A stretch of DNA of 64,000 bases from Chrysoporthe austroafricana (taxonomy: Eukaryota > Ascomycota > Sordariomycetes > Diaporthales > Cryphonectriaceae): the NCBI GenBank assembly GCA_001051155.2, contig JYIP02000001.1:4464001-4528000 (forward strand), read 5' to 3'. The number at the start of each line of letters is the position of its first letter. The stretch's first letter is position 1. Below, piece by piece: positions 61,066 through 64,000 of the stretch. The translations under genes were made by a program, and so were the position numbers. The notes under the pieces are model-generated. The model made no database searches. It worked only from the letters and a program-made list of their open reading frames with translations, and was not told the DNA's origin.

Positions 61066-61643
61066 GACGAGCCTCAGAGGACAACTCTGGAGGACGGGCA
61101 ACGTCTGGATGGATGTTCGCGGAGCCTGGGTAGAAACTCCGCCAGGAGGGCGACCGGAGTTGCTCGGACTAGGACGGCGGGAAGGATCGTGGGGTTGAAA
61201 AGGAGCGACGGTGAGGTTCGTTCACAAAGAATCGTGCATAGGCCGCTGATACTGCTCAAGCCCCACGATCATCAGAATACGAATAGAGCCCAAAACAATG
61301 GCAGGATGGCAGTCGTGAATATGCTGGACTCGCGTGGGCAAGAGGGGACGTATCGTGGTGCTGAGCGCTGTCCGTATCCGGAGCGTTTGCTCGTTGTCGC
61401 AGAGAATTGCAGCGCGAGACCAACTTTTTGGGGAACGAGGACGGCGGGCAGGGCCGTTAGACAAGGTCCAGCTACTCACGAGGACAATGCATAGAACTAG
61501 GTTCCAGCCGTTTGCTTCTGTTGTGAAATCTGGCTGCCCCTCGAGGTTGACGAGTGCGGCGGGGAGAGGAGCAGCAGAGTTGGTGGTACAACAGGAGAAG
61601 GAAGAAAGTCTGTCTGACTGTAGCCGGGAAGCTGCTCGGCGAT

Positions 61644-61722
<79 letters not shown>

Positions 61723-61762
61723 GGTGTCCTTCCCCCTCTTCTCTCCATTGGTGAAGATTTTN

Positions 61763-61850
<88 letters not shown>

Positions 61851-62300
61851 CTCTCTCTTCATTTCTTGCTTCTGTCACCTTGAGAAGTTGGGGGGACATC
61901 CCCGCAGCTGCCAGCACAGTGGGAAAAGATGGCCTGTGCTCTTATCCCCGCCCACTAGCGCCCCCACCGTACGACATACCTACTAGGTACTATGACACTG
62001 ATGACCAAGAAAGGCTGTACTGATACTGGGTACGGGACCCCACCAAAAACGAAAACCTCAAGCAGACCCAAATTGGCTCTCACGCCACGACCTTTGCTCT
62101 CCAGATGCGAACAGCAGCCTCCTTGAGGGGTGTGCAAATAGTGCCATCAGTGTTCCAATGCGAGTTCATGTACTATGAAGAACGACAGTAGGTTTAGCCG
62201 CCCCCTTGCTTATCTCCGGGGCTGACCTCACATAATTCTCCACGGGATATGGTGACCTCTTACCGTACCTCCTCACCACCACACCAGCTGTCGGCGACGG
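61066..62300. other. Intergenic region with homopolymer tracts
   Basis: Upstream of the BTB gene and downstream of the metallo-beta-lactamase-fold gene. No gene supported; long frames through 61,647-61,850 are poly-Phe/poly-Gly or poly-Lys/poly-Pro artefacts. Confidence 0.6.
61647..61850. repeat. Poly-T, poly-G, poly-T tracts with one undetermined base
   Basis: 75 T (61,647-61,721), a 40 bp unique stretch, N at 61,762, then 55 G (61,763-61,817) and 33 T (61,818-61,850). A pure 55-base G run beside an N is most simply a sequencing or assembly artefact. Confidence 0.9.
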
Positions 62301-63410
62301 TCATGATAGTCCCGACAGCAGGAGCCCGTCTCCGGATCCGAGCTCGACAAAGTCATATGCTGGAAGCCCTCCACCTCCTGCTTGCTTCGCTTTCTCGGCG
62401 TCCACCGCATCACGGAGGGTATACGTAGTCCTCTGTAACAGCCACGAGATGAACCCACCTCCTTTCTTCGTCTCGTCATGCGTTGCTATCCAATACTTCG
62501 CACCGCTCGCCCTCACAGCCTGGATGCCATTCAGGGCTCCCAGGTTTAGCTGCGTCGTCATCCATATCCGCACGTCGTGCAAGCCGTGAAGCAAAGCAAG
62601 TGTCTTGATCCCCGCTGCGCTCACACACTCCAGATCCGAGCCCTTGATTCCATGCGGCGAGTAGATCACAGCCTCGGGCTCCGCGTGCCCAGTCGTGCCC
62701 TTCGAGCGCGTCGACCGCTGATTCGGACTATATTCTAGATCGAAAACGACCATCACGGCTGAGTGGTAGTATAGCGCGTTATTCTGTGTGACTACTCGGC
62801 CGATGCCCAGCCACGGCGGTATTGTCCCTGTCTGATCGACCAGTATCTCACGCCAGTCTGACGCATTGGCTGAAAAGCCTGGAGTGGTGATGACCGTGTC
62901 GAAGTGCTTCCACGAACGGATCAGGTCAGCCGCCTTCTCCGTCGCCACGACGGGCACAGTCTCGGGCAGCTCTCGCAACGTCGCTTCATGGCAGTGGTCC
63001 GTGAACTCATGCGAGATGGCCACGCAGTCGATATGCGACAACCCATCCTCACTGACACCGCCCTCGAGCTCAGCCAGGATGTCATCAAGCTCCTTCATGG
63101 TCTGCACCATCGGTGCGACAATATGCCATTGTGTCGAGAACCACGAGGCGACATCGCTCTGTGGGCCCTGGAGCCACGGATCGACGAGAATATTGTACCT
63201 CTTGCGCGGTGCAGGCTTCGACTTGGCTCGGGGCTTGGAAGCTGCCATGACGGAGGCTGGCATCGGAAGTTGGAGCAACCAGGTGGTGTCGGCATTGAGG
63301 TGTGCCAGGATGGGACGTGCAGTCTCCAAGGCGGCTGTCCAGGCGGCCCGGTCCTTGAGGCTGATGAGGCCCCTGTGTGCCGAGGACTGCTGCTCCGTGC
63401 CGATGGCCAT
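62301..63410 (-). CDS. Divergent metallo-beta-lactamase-fold protein
   Basis: 369 aa, single exon, ATG at 63,410 in good context (CACAATGG). The fold is suggested by NILVDPWLQG at 73-82 (the strand before the metal motif) and ISHEFTDHCH at 132-141. In the usual HxHxDH motif the second His is missing: the residues are His134, Phe136, Asp138, His139. Later signatures are VIYSPHGIKG (about 247), TLALLHGLHDV, and WIATHDETKKGGGFISWLL near the C-terminus, where His may complete metal binding. Similar single-exon proteins exist across ascomycetes as uncharacterised beta-lactamase-like hydrolases. Whether this one is catalytic is open. No signal peptide, so cytosolic by inference. Confidence 0.8.
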   Translation of the reverse strand: MAIGTEQQSSAHRGLISLKDRAAWTAALETARPILAHLNADTTWLLQLPMPASVMAASKPRAKSKPAPRKRYNILVDPWLQGPQSDVASWFSTQWHIVAPMVQTMKELDDILAELEGGVSEDGLSHIDCVAISHEFTDHCHEATLRELPETVPVVATEKAADLIRSWKHFDTVITTPGFSANASDWREILVDQTGTIPPWLGIGRVVTQNNALYYHSAVMVVFDLEYSPNQRSTRSKGTTGHAEPEAVIYSPHGIKGSDLECVSAAGIKTLALLHGLHDVRIWMTTQLNLGALNGIQAVRASGAKYWIATHDETKKGGGFISWLLQRTTYTLRDAVDAEKAKQAGGGGLPAYDFVELGSGDGLLLSGLS

Positions 63411-64000
63411 TGTGGATCGTGCTGCTCTCGACTCTCATGCAGTTGATGTGTCACTGCGATGTACCGGCACCGGTGCGCTATCTTGTCGTCCAGACGAGAT
63501 GTTGACCCGTCGTCCCTCGCCACCCCGGTTGTCGTCCGTTTGACGTAGGAGGCACGTCGCAGATCGACTTCCCAATCGAGTTTAGGTCTCTTTGGCAGGG
63601 GTCCCTGGGTGTAAGCTAGAATAGTCTGTACGTCCGTACTTAGTCGCAGGCGGCAACACGTGTCGATCCAAAACGACGCCCAGTCTGTATGCCAGCAAGA
63701 ATGTGGTCAACCCTTGTGGCCCTCCTGTCACTCTCTCTTATTCTTTCTTCTCAGCAGCACTGTCTGGCATCGTGATATCATAATCGGTTTTTGCATCGCA
63801 ATCCCCTGTCTAGGCTCACATGCTGATGAATCAGAAGCTGTTGATTGGATTCTCATGGGCTCATAGACCACCCGGAATCATGAGGATTTGTTGGTTAGCC
63901 CTTTGTCAGTTGCTTTATCGTTACGACTGTGCTCGTGTTTGTTTTTCTGTTGTCGTCATCTCATCTTTGAGATGAGTCTATTTGTACGAAAAGTGTGCAG
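63411..64000. other. 5' flank of the metallo-beta-lactamase-fold gene
   Basis: No supported gene to the window end. The frame at 63,660-63,866 has no recognisable content. Confidence 0.5.

Noticed and set aside
61222..62023. Long ORFs with poly-Lys/poly-Pro or poly-Phe/poly-Gly
   Set aside because: Created by homopolymer tracts containing an N; not coding.
40291..63410. Secondary-metabolite gene cluster around the MFS gene
   Set aside because: Neighbours are housekeeping or unrelated genes (Ubc6, Sam50, BTB) with no biosynthetic enzyme.

Overview
This is nuclear DNA of a filamentous ascomycete (Pezizomycotina; Sordariomycetes-like by feel, not proven). The evidence is small GT..AG introns (53-75 bp) in nearly every real gene, fungal protein families (Ubc6, Sam50, a fungal C2H2 protein, a 2EXR protein, a BTB protein, an MFS carrier), and a sharply two-part base composition. 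No rRNA, tRNA or CRISPR array was seen.

Bases 1 to about 38,990 are an extremely AT-rich block made of repeat-induced point mutation (RIP)-degraded LTR retrotransposons nested inside one another. Reading LTR ends, target-site duplications (TSDs) and broken pol reading frames, I reconstruct this order, oldest to youngest: an unrecognised degraded ORF (36,950-38,990, minus); an LTR fragment B5 (36,609-36,657); chromovirus B4 (plus, 34,813-36,608), interrupted by chromovirus B3 (minus, 29,053-34,812), interrupted by chromovirus B2 (minus, 5,714-6,492 plus 24,344-29,052), interrupted by two copies of a second Ty3/gypsy family (A', 1-5,713, and A, 6,493-24,343), with A in turn interrupted by the youngest and best preserved chromovirus B1 (14,303-21,489). 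Two of these insertions have both TSDs inside the window (TATTA for B1, ATAAT for A). The family-B chromoviruses have about 410-500 bp LTRs. Family A has about 208 bp LTRs and is about 10.7 kb long without B1.

The most interesting item is an antisense ORF between the end of pol and the 3' LTR in both family-B copies where that region is visible (B1: 14,912-15,453 plus; B4: 35,543-35,977 minus). It starts with a cysteine array spaced like the fungal Zn2Cys6 (GAL4-type) binuclear cluster, followed by a charged coiled coil.

At about 39.0 kb the composition changes abruptly to ordinary gene-rich DNA. In order this contains an MFS transporter (minus), tail-anchored E2 enzyme Ubc6 (minus), mitochondrial Sam50 (plus), a C2H2 zinc-finger protein (minus), a doubtful ORF (plus), a probably broken 2EXR gene (minus), a small membrane protein (plus) followed directly by a short nuclear copy of mitochondrial DNA carrying a LAGLIDADG motif, a TMEM135-like membrane protein (minus), a BTB protein (minus) and a divergent metallo-beta-lactamase-fold protein (minus). 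The genes are functionally unrelated and form no visible cluster. Ubc6 and Sam50 share a divergent promoter region. Two poly-T/poly-G tracts each contain an N and look like assembly problems.
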